Assembly (NCBI RefSeq): GCF_028476545.1
Contig: NW_026732693.1
Location: forward strand, 124,001 to 188,000
Length of the DNA: 64,000 nt
Reading direction: 5' to 3'
DNA from: Physella acuta
Lineage: Eukaryota > Mollusca > Gastropoda > Physidae
The notes under the pieces: generated by a model
Database searches by the model: none
Seen by the model: only the letters and a program-made list of their open reading frames with translations
Told to the model about the DNA's origin: nothing
Shown here: positions 47,522 through 59,071 of the stretch, in pieces
Position numbering within the stretch: position 1 is the stretch's first letter
How the letters are laid out: the number at the start of each line of letters is the position of its first letter
Made by a program: the position numbers and the translations under genes

Positions 47522-47827
47522 CAGCGTTTCTTTCAGGCGTCTCTATGTGGGGGGGGGGGGGGGCACCACCCTCAGAGGCGTAGTGAGGGGGGTGGGACAT
47601 ATGTCCCCGGGCGCCGACCTTAGGGGGGCGCCAAATTGAAAGTTTGAGGGGGGTGCAAATAAAAAGTTCGAGGGGGGGGGGGCAAATCGAAAGTTTGTCC
47701 CCGGGCGCCGGGAAGGGTCGCTATGCCTCTGACCACCCCGATCGAAATATAATTTATATAAAAATATATTTTTATCAATGTGCCCCCCCCCCCCTTTGCC
47801 GGAGAAAAAAGTCTGAATGAAACACGG
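47522..47827. mobile_element. MITE family A copy split by a family B insertion
   Basis: The outer ends CAGCGTTTCTTTCAGGCG and GTCTGAATGAAACACGG are diverged family A TIRs, and the family A core (TATATTTTTATCAATGTG) lies at 47765. A complete family B element (47573-47731) sits inside. Confidence 0.8.
47573..47731. mobile_element. MITE family B nested inside family A
   Basis: The ends are CAGAGGCGTAGTGAGG and the complement of GGGTCGCTATGCCTCTG. ACCACCCT (47565-47572) and ACCACCCC (47732-47739), both belonging to family A sequence, form a 7-of-8 target duplication. At 159 bp it is shorter than the other family B copies because it has fewer TTTCGATTTGC modules. Confidence 0.85.
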
Positions 47828-48940
47828 TGCATCAAACTGACTGACTCTTTAATTCATACTATACATAAAGTCATAGTATACGTAGACTAAGAGACCCTTA
47901 TCGAATACCTCAGACTAAGAATGGATCAGCGACCGATATTTCTGTGTTATGATATAAGGGGAAATTCGGTTTCAGTGGAAGGAATGGGGGGGGGGGGAGA
48001 TAGCAAAAACTGGCATAAGCTTTGAGAATTTTTCGCCCCAGTTTTAGGATTCGCTGTCAATGAATCAGTCCTTTGGAAAAAAAAATTAGGACATGGTCGG
48101 ACCAATCAGAATGAAACAAGATGGGGAGGGGCGTGGCGCCCTCTGTCTGGAGATTAGGAGTGTAAATAAAAACAAATCTAAACTGTTCCAAAAGAAATTA
48201 ACGGCTGAGGTTGTTTTTGTGTGAAGTACATATTTTATACCAGGTCAATGCTACTTTTAATTTTAATTCAAATAGCCGTAGATTTATGAACGTCAATTGA
48301 CATTTACTGGACTTATCAATGTTATAAACCCTTTAAAGTACAGACATTTCTAAACGAAATTTTGTTGTTGTAATTGTGTAGTCCAGCATATCAGATCACT
48401 AAAAGAACATTCCGCCCATGACAAAATCCTTGCGTTGACTTCTGCACAAAGAACCACCTGACCTGTATATTATATTAACATATCGTCTGCTAGTGACTTT
48501 CAAACACAAACTGCCATTGTTCTTGTGATCTTCTAATTGGATGATGTAATTAGTCAGGCATGTCAAATGCAGAAAGGTAAACTGTATAATGTTTTATTTT
48601 AACCATTACTGCTATTGTCACCGATATATACCGTACCGCATTTAGTTTTCTCTAAAGAGACATGCCAGATTTTTTTACACTAAAGTTTAATTTAAATTTA
48701 ACTGTTAAAATATACAAATCTTACATTAATTTTTTTGATGTTTGCAAAATTGTTAATAATACGTTAAACAATTGTTTTTTTAAAAATAATTTTTTAAAAC
48801 AATGACGTTGTTTAGTGTATACACGGATAGATATGTTTTATTACATGTTTTAAATCAAATACTTTTTACCGCGAGTGATTTGATTTGATAAGATTGTAAA
48901 CAAAAATCAATACAAAATATTATTTAACTAAGCTTACGAT
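47828..48940. other. Upstream region of the NHL gene
   Basis: Mostly AT-rich unique DNA before the first coding exon of the NHL gene. GGCGCCCTCTGTCTGG at 48135-48150 resembles the CTCF core motif (complement of CCAGCAGGGGGCGCC). No TATA box could be assigned. Confidence 0.45.
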
Positions 48941-51900
48941 ATGCCACAAGAAAACAGCTGGATATCCGACAATGGTGAGTGTATAGATGGGATGTGATCA
49001 CATATGGTTATTGGTTAATGGTTATTGTTGTATTTTAGGTGTAAGCTATAATGGCCAGTCAGTACTACTTTTTATGATTTCAATGCTTCAATCTGATTTC
49101 CGAATGCTTCCATCTGATTTCCATCTGATTTCCGAATGCTTCCATCTGATTTCCATCTGATTTCCGAATGCTTCCATCTGATTTCCATCTGATTTCCGAA
49201 TGCTTCCATCTGATTTCCGAATGCTTCCATCTGATTTCCGAATGCTTCCATCTGATTTCCGAAAGCTTCCATCTGATTTCCGAATGCTTCCATCTGATTT
49301 CCGAATGCTTCCATCTGATTTCCGAATGCTTCCATCTGATTTCCGAATGCTTCCATCTGATTTCCATCTGATGTCCTAATGCTTCCATCTGATTTCCTAA
49401 TGTCTGTTAGGAATATTGAGCACCTTAAAAAAACACAATAATGTACTACGTGTCAACTTGTAATGCGCCATCAAGGACTACTGCTTTTCTCTTTGGGTTT
49501 GCTTCTTTGGCTTAATCCATCCTAGGTACTACAATAGCTGTTGATTTTGGAGTTGTCTCTTCTAGAAGCGTTGCTGTCCTCAGCTATTGAGCCTCATCTG
49601 ACCGAGGGTTCGAACCATTCATTCTTTCCGACATTTGGAGAAATAAGTGAAAGAAACACTGGTTCGAACGCAGGAGCTTTACCAAGATATTGGACTTAGG
49701 GCTTGATTATAACTATCTATTAATACTCTTAAAACCAAATAATACTCTTCGATTGACTTCATTACAAGTTTCTCTTAAAACATCAAAGATGTGTCATCAC
49801 CCCCCCCCCCCCCCCACCGATGTATCAGTTGATAGAACGATGTGGGATGTAGCACAGACAAAAAAACACACACATAGACAGCTGTGTTGAACCAAGCACA
49901 GTGTGAAGATTTAGAGCCTTATAAAAGCCAGGCAGGACCATGCACCGCCCGGTTAAGATAGCCGGCTATAAATTATTGGTTAGCGAACTTTTTCCAAAAA
50001 AATAATTTACCACTTGGCCATTATGGTGTCTGGTTAGTAAGTAAAGTTTTCTTTCAAACCTGACGGTCTACGGGACAAGTAAAATAGAGCTCACATGTTT
50101 CTGTGACCTCGGCATATGAAGGGATAGTGTGGTCAGCACTATGCCCAGCCGTCTTTACAGTCAAGCTCTCTACCGCTAGACCACTTCGTCCCTGATGCCT
50201 GGTTAGACTTAGGATCATTGTGGTACTACAGCAATGACACATCTGGCAAATCTGTTGAGCTAGTCCAGATTTTAGGTGGCTAGATTTTGGCTTCTTTTCC
50301 CTTTGTTAGAATGTAAAATGACTTTGCCGTAAAATAAAAATAAATATTTCATTACATATGTGATGTAATATATAAAAAGCGAAGCATACATCATCCAAAT
50401 ATCTACCAACACTATACGTGGGGAATAAACAACAACGAAATGAATAGCTATTGAAATGCAAAAGAAAGATCAGTGCAGACTGTGATAAAAACGAATTGTT
50501 TTTGTCATCTCGCCCTTTGATTGGTAGGCCTACCCTGAACCGTAGCCTCACTTCATTAGCCAATCCGTACCCCCCCCCCCCCCCCCGCAACCTAATAAAA
50601 TAAGCATTTCTACATGTCACAGTGACCTCACTATTTGAATTTATTTATTTTTTCAACAGAAATACAAGGCGCAAGACTAATACCACGTGGGGGAAAAGAA
50701 GTTCTTTCCGGTTTCGATTTCCCAGTGTTTTACTTCGGAGGTCAAGGGTCATTCGTGGACACGTGCATGAGGGAAGAAGGCTACAGTATGTCGGAGTTTA
50801 AAGGTCAGGGGTCATTCGTGAACACTTGCTTAAGGGACGAGGGCTACAGTATGTCGGAGTTTAAAAAACCCAAGCGAGAAGACAAGTCAGCCCAAGATCT
50901 TAGCTTCGTTCTGCCTCGTTCTGGGGGTGACATGGAGCCTCGTTCTGGGGGTGACATGGAGCCTCGTTCCGGTGATTGCACAGAGCCAACGTGTGGAGGT
51001 AAATTAAAATCGGAATACAATTGTAACATTAAACTATTAGAAGTCTGTGTATGTCACTTAACGATCTAAGACAACTATAGTCAACAAATCAAGAATTAAA
51101 TATAATAATGTAGTTAAATGTTACTTCTGTTAGCAGAGGCTCAAAACACTGAATCAGTCTGATTAAAAAAAACGAAACAAGGAAAACAATTAATCAAAAT
51201 TCAGGTTGATCATCTGATTTCGGAAAGAAATTTTATAACGATACTGATTTTTTTTTGAAGTGGTTAGTGCTGGTATTCTGCTATTTTTAGAAACATTTTA
51301 AAATGGTTAGTACTGGTATTCTGTTTCTTTTTATAAACTTTTTTTTTTAAATTCACGACAATATCGACTCCCGTCGTGTCCGGAAATAGCCCGATGAAAA
51401 CTAGTATGAAGATGTTTAATGAGGCTAATGTTAGGCTGATTAAATTACGCTACTTGATCTAATTTGACTACTGTAGTCGCTCTTATTATGTTAATTACAG
51501 ACTGTCTCATTAGGCCACGGTTAGGTTACTGTTTTGATTTCTTCCATCCCCCCCCCCCCCCCAAAAATAAAAAAAATAAAAACAACTGACGTTTAATCAC
51601 ACACTCAACACGCAGTCAACCTAAGCGCTAAACATTCCACGACTAACATCAGAAACAGTTCTAAAAATGTAAGTATTGAGACGAAATAGTGGATGTCGTA
51701 ATTTGCTGGTAATTATTGACTCATCTCTTTCAACAGCTTACCCAAGCGTGGCGACACCCGACACAATGGCCGACCTGCCAACCGTATCCAGCTCTGTCCC
51801 CGTCGATTACCCGCCCCAATCTCTCCCGGACAAACCGCTCTCGTCTGCTGGTCCGGACAATCCCAGCAATGACCGTGGACATGGGTTCTGGTACCTCGGC

Positions 51901-54113
51901 AACTCAGCCCCCAAACACTACAGACGTGACACATTGGCCTACCCCACTGGCGTCACCATCAGCGAACAGGACAGCGAGACAGACGTGGAGACAGCCATGA
52001 GCGTCGAGACAGATATCCCCACGGCTGACGTAGAAATTGACGGCGTGACCATTGTGCCATTCAAGAGAAGCGTGTCTCTGCTGGACAGCATATCCATGCC
52101 GTCCGGCTTCCCCCAGACCCGGCCCCGCATCCACATCCAGCTCATGCGTGCCAGGTCAATCAGCCAGCTGACAGTCAGTCAATATGACCAAACGAGCCTC
52201 AGTCTAGCAGACGACACGGCAAGTACAATAGAAGACTTGCCAAGCTTGTCTGCATCAAACCCGGATGTTTCAATTAAACGTTCGGGGTACTTGAAGAAAA
52301 TAAAAACACTTTTTCGACCGAAATCCATGAAAAACGTGTCCAACTTGAGTGCTTCAAATGAAAATATAAATTCGACTTCAAATATTATCGCTGGGAAAAA
52401 CATACGCAGAGTTAGATCTGTCTCACAGAGTTCTAGCAAAAACATTTTATCAGAAACTAAATCTAGAAATTCGGAATCGCCCGTTTCTTCAATAGAAAAG
52501 TCTGTCAAATTTGAACCAGACACGTCTGCCAGACTTTCGACCGCGCGCGGCAAAAACAAACCAGCACACGGTAAAGAGAAAGACAGCGACGATGAGGCTG
52601 AAGATGTAATATCTCGATGTGGCACAAAGCTGGAGAGAAGCTACTCGCTTGTTCGCTCAGACAGCCGAGACCGTAACACGGTTAACTTCACCAGGATTCC
52701 GAGCATGCGCAGACGCCACTGTGTTCTCGAGCTGCTCCACCACTTCACCACCAGCTACCCCCCAGATGACATGCAGGAGACCCACGTCATCAAAGAGGCC
52801 ACCCACATCCAGCCCCTGGAGGGGGGAGAGAGTGTTGTCACAGACATACTCTCCAACAAAATTGTTCTCTTCGACGCCCGCGGCTTCCCTAAAGTGACGT
52901 TTGCCGTGGAGCCCGGGTCGGAGCCGTGGGCCACGTGCGTGACGCCGGACGGGGCGCTGGCCGTGACCTTGAAAAGACAGGGGTGTGTGTCACTGTGGTC
53001 CACTTCCGGTGAACCGATTAGAGAATTCGGACAAAACGAGTTGTCAGCTCCAACAGGTAGGCCTACATAGTAGCTGACTAAAATATAAATGTATCTTGGG
53101 CTGTGTACTTACAAAACTTCCACTTTAGGGGGGAGAAGAGGAAGGAGTTTGGGCTTAGCGAAGAGCCGTACTCTGTGTTATAACTTTACTCAGGTTACTA
53201 GAAGATTAAAATAATGCAGACTATTCACTGATACAACAAGGTGGGGAAGCGGGTGGGGAAGGGTGTGGGGCAAATGACTGGGTCAACTGTCTTTACCTTC
53301 TACATGAAGCCTATTTGTTCAAGTCACGTGATAATTAATAGTTCATCTAAGTGGGTGACCACATAGCAAAATAAACCCTTTTCTTTACCTCTACAATTTA
53401 TACATAAAATTAGAACTTTCCACATTTTTCCATGGTATCTTTTGTCCTGATATATTTTGTCCGTGAGATATTTGTCCTTGGATCGCTTGTCCTGATATCT
53501 TTTGTCCTGAGATGATTTGTCATGGAACCCGTTTTAAATCTGTATTGCAGGTATACAGTGTGACGCCCTGGGACGTTTTGTGGTAGCAGACGAAGAGGCC
53601 AACACCGTGTGCATCTTCAACAAGCAGGGCGCATTGGTGACGGAGCTCTTCGCGCCCCTGGTGGCCACCAAAGAAAACCAGGTGCCGACAAACTCGCCCT
53701 TCGTCGCCACCTTCTTCAACCAACCACGCTACATCTGCGTCACCAAAGAAGGAAATTACGTCATCGCGGACTCGGCCAATCACAGCGTTAAAATTTTCGA
53801 CCAATCCATGAACTTCACGAGACAGTTCGGTCAGTTTGGCCGATGCGACGGGCAGTTTAAATTTCCGTACGGCGTGGCTAGCGACGAGGCGGGCAACTTG
53901 TACGTGGCGGACCACTACAACAACCGAGTCTCGCTCTTCACGAAAAAAGGAGAGTTCGTGGAGCACCTGCTGACGTCACAGGACGGGGTTACCCGACCTT
54001 CGAGTATTGGTGTGTTGAACTCGAGGCTCTACGTCACACACGGGGGGCTCCGGGCCAATAAAATCTCGGTGTATAGGCTGAAGAAAACCCCGACAGAAGC
54101 GACCATTGGCTGA
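48941..54113 (+). CDS. NHL-repeat beta-propeller protein, TRIM-NHL-like C-terminus
   Basis: Exons 48941-48974, 50660-50998, 51737-53056 and 53551-54113 join in phase 1 throughout and give about 751 residues. Exon 1 (MPQENSWISDN) is inferred from phase and donor. Residues about 30-80 hold two near-identical 21-residue repeats (GQGSFV.TC...EGYSMSEFK), followed by three PRSGGDME repeats. A long serine-rich, basic, probably disordered region follows, with phosphorylation-like motifs (KRSVSLL, LERSYSLVRSDSRDR). From about residue 470 a six-bladed NHL-type propeller is visible: GRFVVADEEANTVCIFNKQG, EGNYVIADSANHSVKIFD and GNLYVADHYNNRVSLFTKKG. NHL domains bind RNA or protein; TRIM2/3/71 are the nearest named relatives, but no RING, B-box or coiled coil is present. 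The coding exons are much richer in GC than the neighbouring genes. Confidence 0.8.
49083..49405. repeat. 21-bp minisatellite in NHL gene intron 1
   Basis: Unit CTTCCATCTGATTTCCGAATG, repeated about 13 times with some 10-bp shorter sub-repeats (CATCTGATTTC). Because the unit is divisible by three, several frames are open (for example a repeated EAFGNQM on the minus strand), which is an artefact. Confidence 0.95.
49440..49640 (-). mobile_element. SINE family 1 copy in NHL gene intron 1
   Basis: Shares GCGCCATCAAGG, GGGTTTGCTTCTTTGGC, GGAGTTGTCTCTTCTAGAAG and GAGCCTCATCTGACC with 2955-3275, and ends in a box B-like GGTTCGAACC. Confidence 0.65.
50040..50192 (-). mobile_element. SINE family 2 copy in NHL gene intron 1
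   Basis: On the minus strand it begins GGGACGAAGTGGTCTAGCGG (tRNA-like head), continues GACGGCTGGGCATAGTGCTG and ends near CGTCAGGTTTGAAAG. TGTCTGGTTAG at the left and TGCCTGGTTAG at the right form a probable target-site duplication. The B box part of the head is deleted. Confidence 0.75.
51000..51736. other. NHL gene intron 2
   Basis: AT-rich intronic DNA with a C run near 51550. No additional exon was recognised. Confidence 0.5.
53440..53522. repeat. 18-bp degenerate repeat before NHL gene exon 4
   Basis: About five imperfect copies of GATATCTTTTGTCCTGA stand just upstream of the exon 4 acceptor at 53550. The unit is pyrimidine-rich but does not copy exon sequence. Confidence 0.75.
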
Positions 54114-54177
54114 TGCTTGTGTAGCTATTGGACAGAGTTGTGTTGGAAGTTAACAATTTAAACACTTGTGCAATGAT

Positions 54178-54183
54178 AATAAA
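54178..54183 (+). terminator. NHL gene poly(A) signal
   Basis: AATAAA 65 bases after the stop codon (54111-54113); a second hexamer lies near 54232. Confidence 0.7.
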
Positions 54184-56062
54184 GATGTTCAGTGGATAAT
54201 GCAGATTTATCACCCATACTGCATTGTTTGTAATAAAGACAATTATGACACGATACTAGATTCGTAGACGGAGATTTAGCCAAAAAAGAATTAATAGGCT
54301 GTGCGTAACGTGGAAACTTGGATCACAATGGCTCACATCATCACATGCAACAATAAAGTTAAACGATTTGGCTATGCTAAACGGCTAATTAAATTTTAAA
54401 AAAAAAGCACATCTAGCCTCTGTATCAAGTCGGTGGTACCAAAACCACGTGACCGAGTTATGGCCACGTGTTTGGCCGAGTTCTGGTCACGTGTCCTAGA
54501 CCAGAGACGTGTTGCGCCCAGCATTTCATGGGTACACCAGCCTTGCCTGCAGACAACCCATCCCCACCGTGACAAATCAGAGTCTGTTGTCCTTTCCCTG
54601 TAACAACCAACCCAGTGAAAGATGAAACAAACACTGGACAATACACAATCTCTTTGTAATCACAGCGTGTGCATGACCAATTATTAATCTAATTTATACG
54701 CATAACATATTGTGCAAGTACCTAGTTTATGCGACCTTTGCATATATCAGTTTTTTGTTCACTCTTCCACCCAACCCAATAAAATGGGTTTTATGCCTAG
54801 CCATGCTTAAATAGTTTTGACAAGGGAATTAACCATTAAAAAGGGTGATAACTTCTCAATAAGGGAGTTCACTCTTCAAGAACTATAAAGAATCTATTAT
54901 ATATTATTTTAGATTCTAGTCTGGTTCTATTGTTTATACACATTTTGTTATAAAGAATCTATTATTAAAAGTTTTGTAAAACAAAATATTTACACTATCT
55001 TATCTTTTTATATTATTATTTAAAGATGACCAATTTAAAACCTACATTGGCTTGAGTACTTGTCAGTGAGGATGAGACAATGTGAAGGTCACTATACAGA
55101 AAGAAATACATTTTTAATGATAAGCCTTCAATATGAACGCCCTTAAGAAAATGAAGGGAAAAAAAACACAATAGTTTGATTTTAAAAATATATTTATTTA
55201 TATATTGGTATACTATAAGTATAAGGTATAAAAACAAAGCAACATGTTTAGCACCATGATAAATAAATGAGATCAAAGCAGACATGTGAAATATATGAAC
55301 AGGTAAAGTCCAGTAATATAATATATTTATGTTTAGTTACATTCAAAGATTTTTTGGTTTGATTTTGGTTAAAGGGAGAGCACTATGAAATTTACAGAAA
55401 CCAACAGATAATCTAATTATATCCCCCTCAGTATGGAAGTCAAAAAAACTTTATCAGCCTTTTTAGTCATAATATAATTTAAGAGAAAAAGTAGCATCAA
55501 AAATTGGAAGGAGACTGAATGTAAAAATACTTCAGCCATTACAGTAAATAAATAATGATTTGTGACCAGTAAAAAACTACCCTTATGCTTATACAATGAA
55601 GTACAACTGTTTGAAGTATAGAGTAAATTAGTATTTCCATTGTTTTAATACATTTGTAAGGGACATAAAGAAATACAAGTATGAGAATTTAAATAAAAAT
55701 AGAAAAATATATTTATTCTTAAAAATGTTTAATTTTTTTTATTAAGAACGATAAAATAAAACTGCTAATAATAAAAACACACAGTGCTTCTAACTTTGTT
55801 ATTCTAACAGTAAAAAACAGCAGTGTTTATGTGATATTGTAGAACGCAGTCATGAAAAGAGAAATAAATAAATACAAATTTTAATATAAGGAATATTAAG
55901 TATATAATTACAATTACACTTAAATAACAAGTGCTATTTTAAATGCTTTTTACATTTTCAAGCTAAAATGTATTGATAAATATAATATAGGTGTAATAGG
56001 CCTATAATAATAGTTAAAATAGAATCCTAAATAATTTAATGTGTAGTTAACTAGTCACAGCC
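54184..56062. other. Convergent intergenic and 3' UTR sequence
   Basis: AT-rich DNA between the NHL gene and nurim. 54420-54640 contains CACGTG-bearing repeats (CCACGTGACCGAGTTATGG, GGCCACGTGTTTGGCCGAG) and may be an old element. The nurim 3' UTR and poly(A) site must lie here, but several TTTATT hexamers compete. Confidence 0.5.
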
Positions 56063-58823
56063 TTAATTTTCTTTGGTCACATCAAATCTCACAGATGACT
56101 TTCTGTGAAGTGTTGACACAGTAAAGTATTTCTCAGCATACTCGGAATGGACTTTCTCAAAACTGTGTCTCCCCACCATGTAACTGGACATAACGCAGGC
56201 CAGAAGGAGGCGGTCAAGTGTCATAAGGGGGTGGACCCACAACATGGCAGTAAATAAAACAACCCCAGGGTGTCTCATGCGGGTGTAGATCTCCATTAGA
56301 ATAATGTGCTTAGCTAAAGGTTGGTTCAGTGAGTTGTGGTATCTATAAACCTAGTAAAAAAAAGGTATGAAAACTAAATTTTGAGCAGAGTATAAAGTGA
56401 CAACATTGCAATTATAAAATACATTAGAAATGAACAAAATGGCACTTTTCATTGTTAAATAAAAAGTAAAATTACATTTTATATTTACTATGATAATGTT
56501 TAGCTGATCATACATAAATACTGAAACACTCTTTGGGGGAAAGGGTTTGGATTTGCTGTGATGTGTGATAAGGGATGAAGAAGTGTGGTCAAATGGTAGA
56601 GCGGTGGACTGCTATAGCAAGTCTAATTTGGATCCCCCAGGCTTGAGTCTGCAACAGGTTACTTGAGTTCACCCAACTCAGATGGGTACCTGACTCAATT
56701 TAGGGAAAATAAAGGTGGCTGGGCATTGTGCTGACCACATTTTTCCATTATATGTAGAGGTTTCTGCCTTAGGGACCATAAGGTATGAATGAGCACTTGA
56801 ATATGATGAGGGAGTAATACATTAAGGTTGATATAATTCATGGATAAAAGGACTAATCCAAGACCAATTCTAGACATTAGCCTTTCTGTACATGCTTACT
56901 TGACTAATCCCAGACCAATTCTAGACATTAGCCTTTCTGTACATGCTTACCTGACTAATCCCAGACAAATCTCCAAAGTCTACCAGTAGAAGTTCCAACC
57001 CAAGCAGAAACCAGGCTAACACATGTAACAGGAAGAAGAAAAGCCACAAGAAGAACCTGCCTTGAGTGTCGATGAACCAGAGATATGTGTCAGGAATTGA
57101 CTGCCATTGAAAAATTACAAACTGCATTGGAAAGAAAATACCATCTTGTTATGGTTACTATCATACAGTGAATTTTTTTCTATTTAGAGATTGGTGGAGA
57201 AATAATATTAAAGTAATAAATGCGAAAAGGGACAGAGTAGCCTAGCGGTAGAAAGCTACACTGCTAACTCGTAAGTCTCAAGTTCAAATCAGTAGACCAT
57301 TCCTGAGTCCACCCAGCTCTGATGGGTACCTAACTCACATTAGGCAAAGTAAAGGCGGCTGGGCAGAGTGCTGATCACACTATCCCATCATATGCTGAGG
57401 TGACAGATACAGGTGATTACTACATCACTTGCCCCATACACCGTCAGGTTTGAAAAGGGAACTTTACTTTTTAATAAATGCAAATCATACACTAAAAAGC
57501 TGAAAATTAGTTAAAATTTACACATACATTATATTATATATTTCAGTGAATAAGAGTGAACAAAATAGTAAGATATGGACATAATCTCCAAAGAATGTCG
57601 AGCTAAAGGTCATTTTTAAAAAAGAAATTTTACCAGCAAAACAAAGCAGGTGCATGTGATGTAAATTAGCCTCTGGGATATGGTTATGTTCATCCAAGCC
57701 AGATTCTCTTTGAACCCCTGAGTTGCCATTAGACTATGTTGTACTATAAATCCAACAAGGAGCAAGAGATCCCATAGAAAACGTGACAGAACTGACGACT
57801 CTGCAATTATTCATAAGTGAGTTTTCAACAAAAAATCCTTAATAAAAAAACTATGATATTACATAGTAATAGTATAATTTACTATGATACTATAAAAGTA
57901 TAACGGTAAACCTCCATTTTAGCATATTTTATTTGCCGCTTCATGTGCACCTCCGGTTGAGCATATTTTATTATAAACACAACCGGAACACACACAAACG
58001 TTAGGAAAACCATAGGATTAGAGCTAGATCTACTTATTTTTTTATGAATGTGAGTTTTACTTAGAAAAGGTAAAAAAAAAACAACATAAAAAAGCATTAA
58101 TAAATAGCGTGTGATCGTCAGCAAGAGAAAAAATCTCTACATGGTCGAGGGTTCACCGTGAGTTCACAATGACTTAAATTATCAGCATGCGTCATAGCTC
58201 GGGCAATAGCTATTTAAAATTGTGTTTGGGGTTATTGTGAATTCATAAGTTTATTTATAGTATCATGTGGGGGAGATACTTGTAACAATACAAACTTAAC
58301 TGCCTTGCAATTGTGAGTTACGTACTTCACCCATTGCCATGAAAATCCTAGATCTAACAGACACACGAACATAGCAGCACATTCAAGATTCCAAATTTGG
58401 ATTTTTCTCAAGTTTTGACAAAAGCAAATTATCAAAAACTAAAACAAAAATTCATAAAGAAATAGATCTAAGCCCAATGTTTAATCAAATGTTTTCCCTA
58501 ACGTTTTTGTGTTTCAGTTGTGTTTATAATAAATACGCTCAACTGGGGGGTGAATGTGAAGGGGGGAATACAATACGCTAAAATGCAGTTTTACCAAGTA
58601 TAACTTAAATAACTACTTAACTAGATCTAAATCTAGTACTACACTAACTACTACAACTACTAACAACATTGAACATACCAACATTCCAGAAATGCAGGTA
58701 TTGTTTTGACACAAACACTTGTAAATTTCCTACACTTACAACAACTAGACATAGTACAAAGAAGCATAGGAAATAATGGAAATATTTAATGAAATGTTTG
58801 GCAAAAGCTTTCATCATAATCAT
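56063..58823 (-). CDS. NRM: Nurim, inner nuclear membrane protein, complete (4 exons)
   Basis: Minus-strand exons 58823-58679, 57800-57634, 57121-56951 and 56350-56063 join in phase (1, 0, 0) and give 256 residues (human nurim about 262). Nurim is a multi-span inner nuclear membrane protein related to isoprenylcysteine carboxyl methyltransferases; its reaction is not established. Diagnostic segments are VGFIVQHSLMATQGFKENL, FFLLHVLAWFLLGLELLLVD and MRHPGVVLFTAMLWVHPLMT followed by LDRLLLA, which match human QHSLMA, LLIFSILLVFDY and LRHPVCVELLTVLW. Hydrophobic helices are seen near residues 12-35, 55-75, 88-105, 128-150 and 190-220. The first of three close in-frame ATGs is used; the second or third is also possible. 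Its donor at intron 3 has been tandemly duplicated. Confidence 0.9.
56583..56790 (+). mobile_element. SINE family 2 copy in nurim intron 3
   Basis: AGTGTGGTCAAATGGTAGAG is a tRNA-like head; GATGGGTACCTGACTCAA and GGTGGCTGGGCATTGTGCTG match the family body of 57224-57471. Confidence 0.75.
56851..56966 (-). repeat. Exon 3 end and donor of nurim duplicated, 51-bp unit
   Basis: GACTAATCCCAGACCAATTC, then TAGACATTAGCC, then TTTCTGTACATGCTTAC is present at 56851 and 56902, and its first part is the end of exon 3 at 56953. On the minus strand each copy reads GGGATTAGTCAG or CAA followed by GTAAGCATG, so the 5' splice site exists three times. Extension past the first donor gives VSMYRKANV then stop. 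Confidence 0.9.
57224..57471 (+). mobile_element. SINE family 2, full copy with target duplication
   Basis: The head GGGACAGAGTAGCCTAGCGG contains a box A (TAGCCTAGCGG), and AAGTTCAAATC is a box B. The body GATGGGTACCTAACTCACAT, GGCGGCTGGGCAGAGTGCTG and CGTCAGGTTTGAAAAGGG follows, with a short T-rich tail. TAATAAATGC flanks it at 57214-57223 and 57472-57481. It lies in nurim intron 2. Confidence 0.85.
57801..58678. other. Nurim intron 1
   Basis: AT-rich intronic sequence. A pair of near-identical stretches (TAGCATATTTTATT at 57920 and GAGCATATTTTATTATAA at 57959) is the only repeat noticed. Confidence 0.5.
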
Positions 58824-59071
58824 AATGGACTGTCGCGGACTCAGATACAGGTTGCCTTCTGTGTAAAACGAAACCAAACAATCTCAATGAATGGGTAGAA
58901 GAATAAAAAACCAGACTAGGGCCTTGTAGAAGTAAAATGTTTGGAAAACAGTACGCAGTTAACAGCAGTATAGAATCTAGAATTGTCTTGCTTAAAAATA
59001 ACTAGATCTAGCTAGCTAAAATTGTATTTTTTTTTACAAAGATTTAACAAAAATATAGATTGTAGATTATA

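Noticed and set aside
49072-49388. ORFs on both strands with 7-residue repeats (EAFGNQM, CFHLISE)
   Set aside because: They come from a 21-bp intronic minisatellite and are open in several frames.
51713-53003. Several ORFs of 60-150 codons antisense or out of frame to the NHL gene
   Set aside because: They are shadows of the GC-rich coding exon 3; the sense frame is continuous with splice sites in phase at both ends.
57229-57300. tRNA gene
   Set aside because: It has A and B boxes but cannot be folded into a standard tRNA and continues into a SINE body with target duplication.
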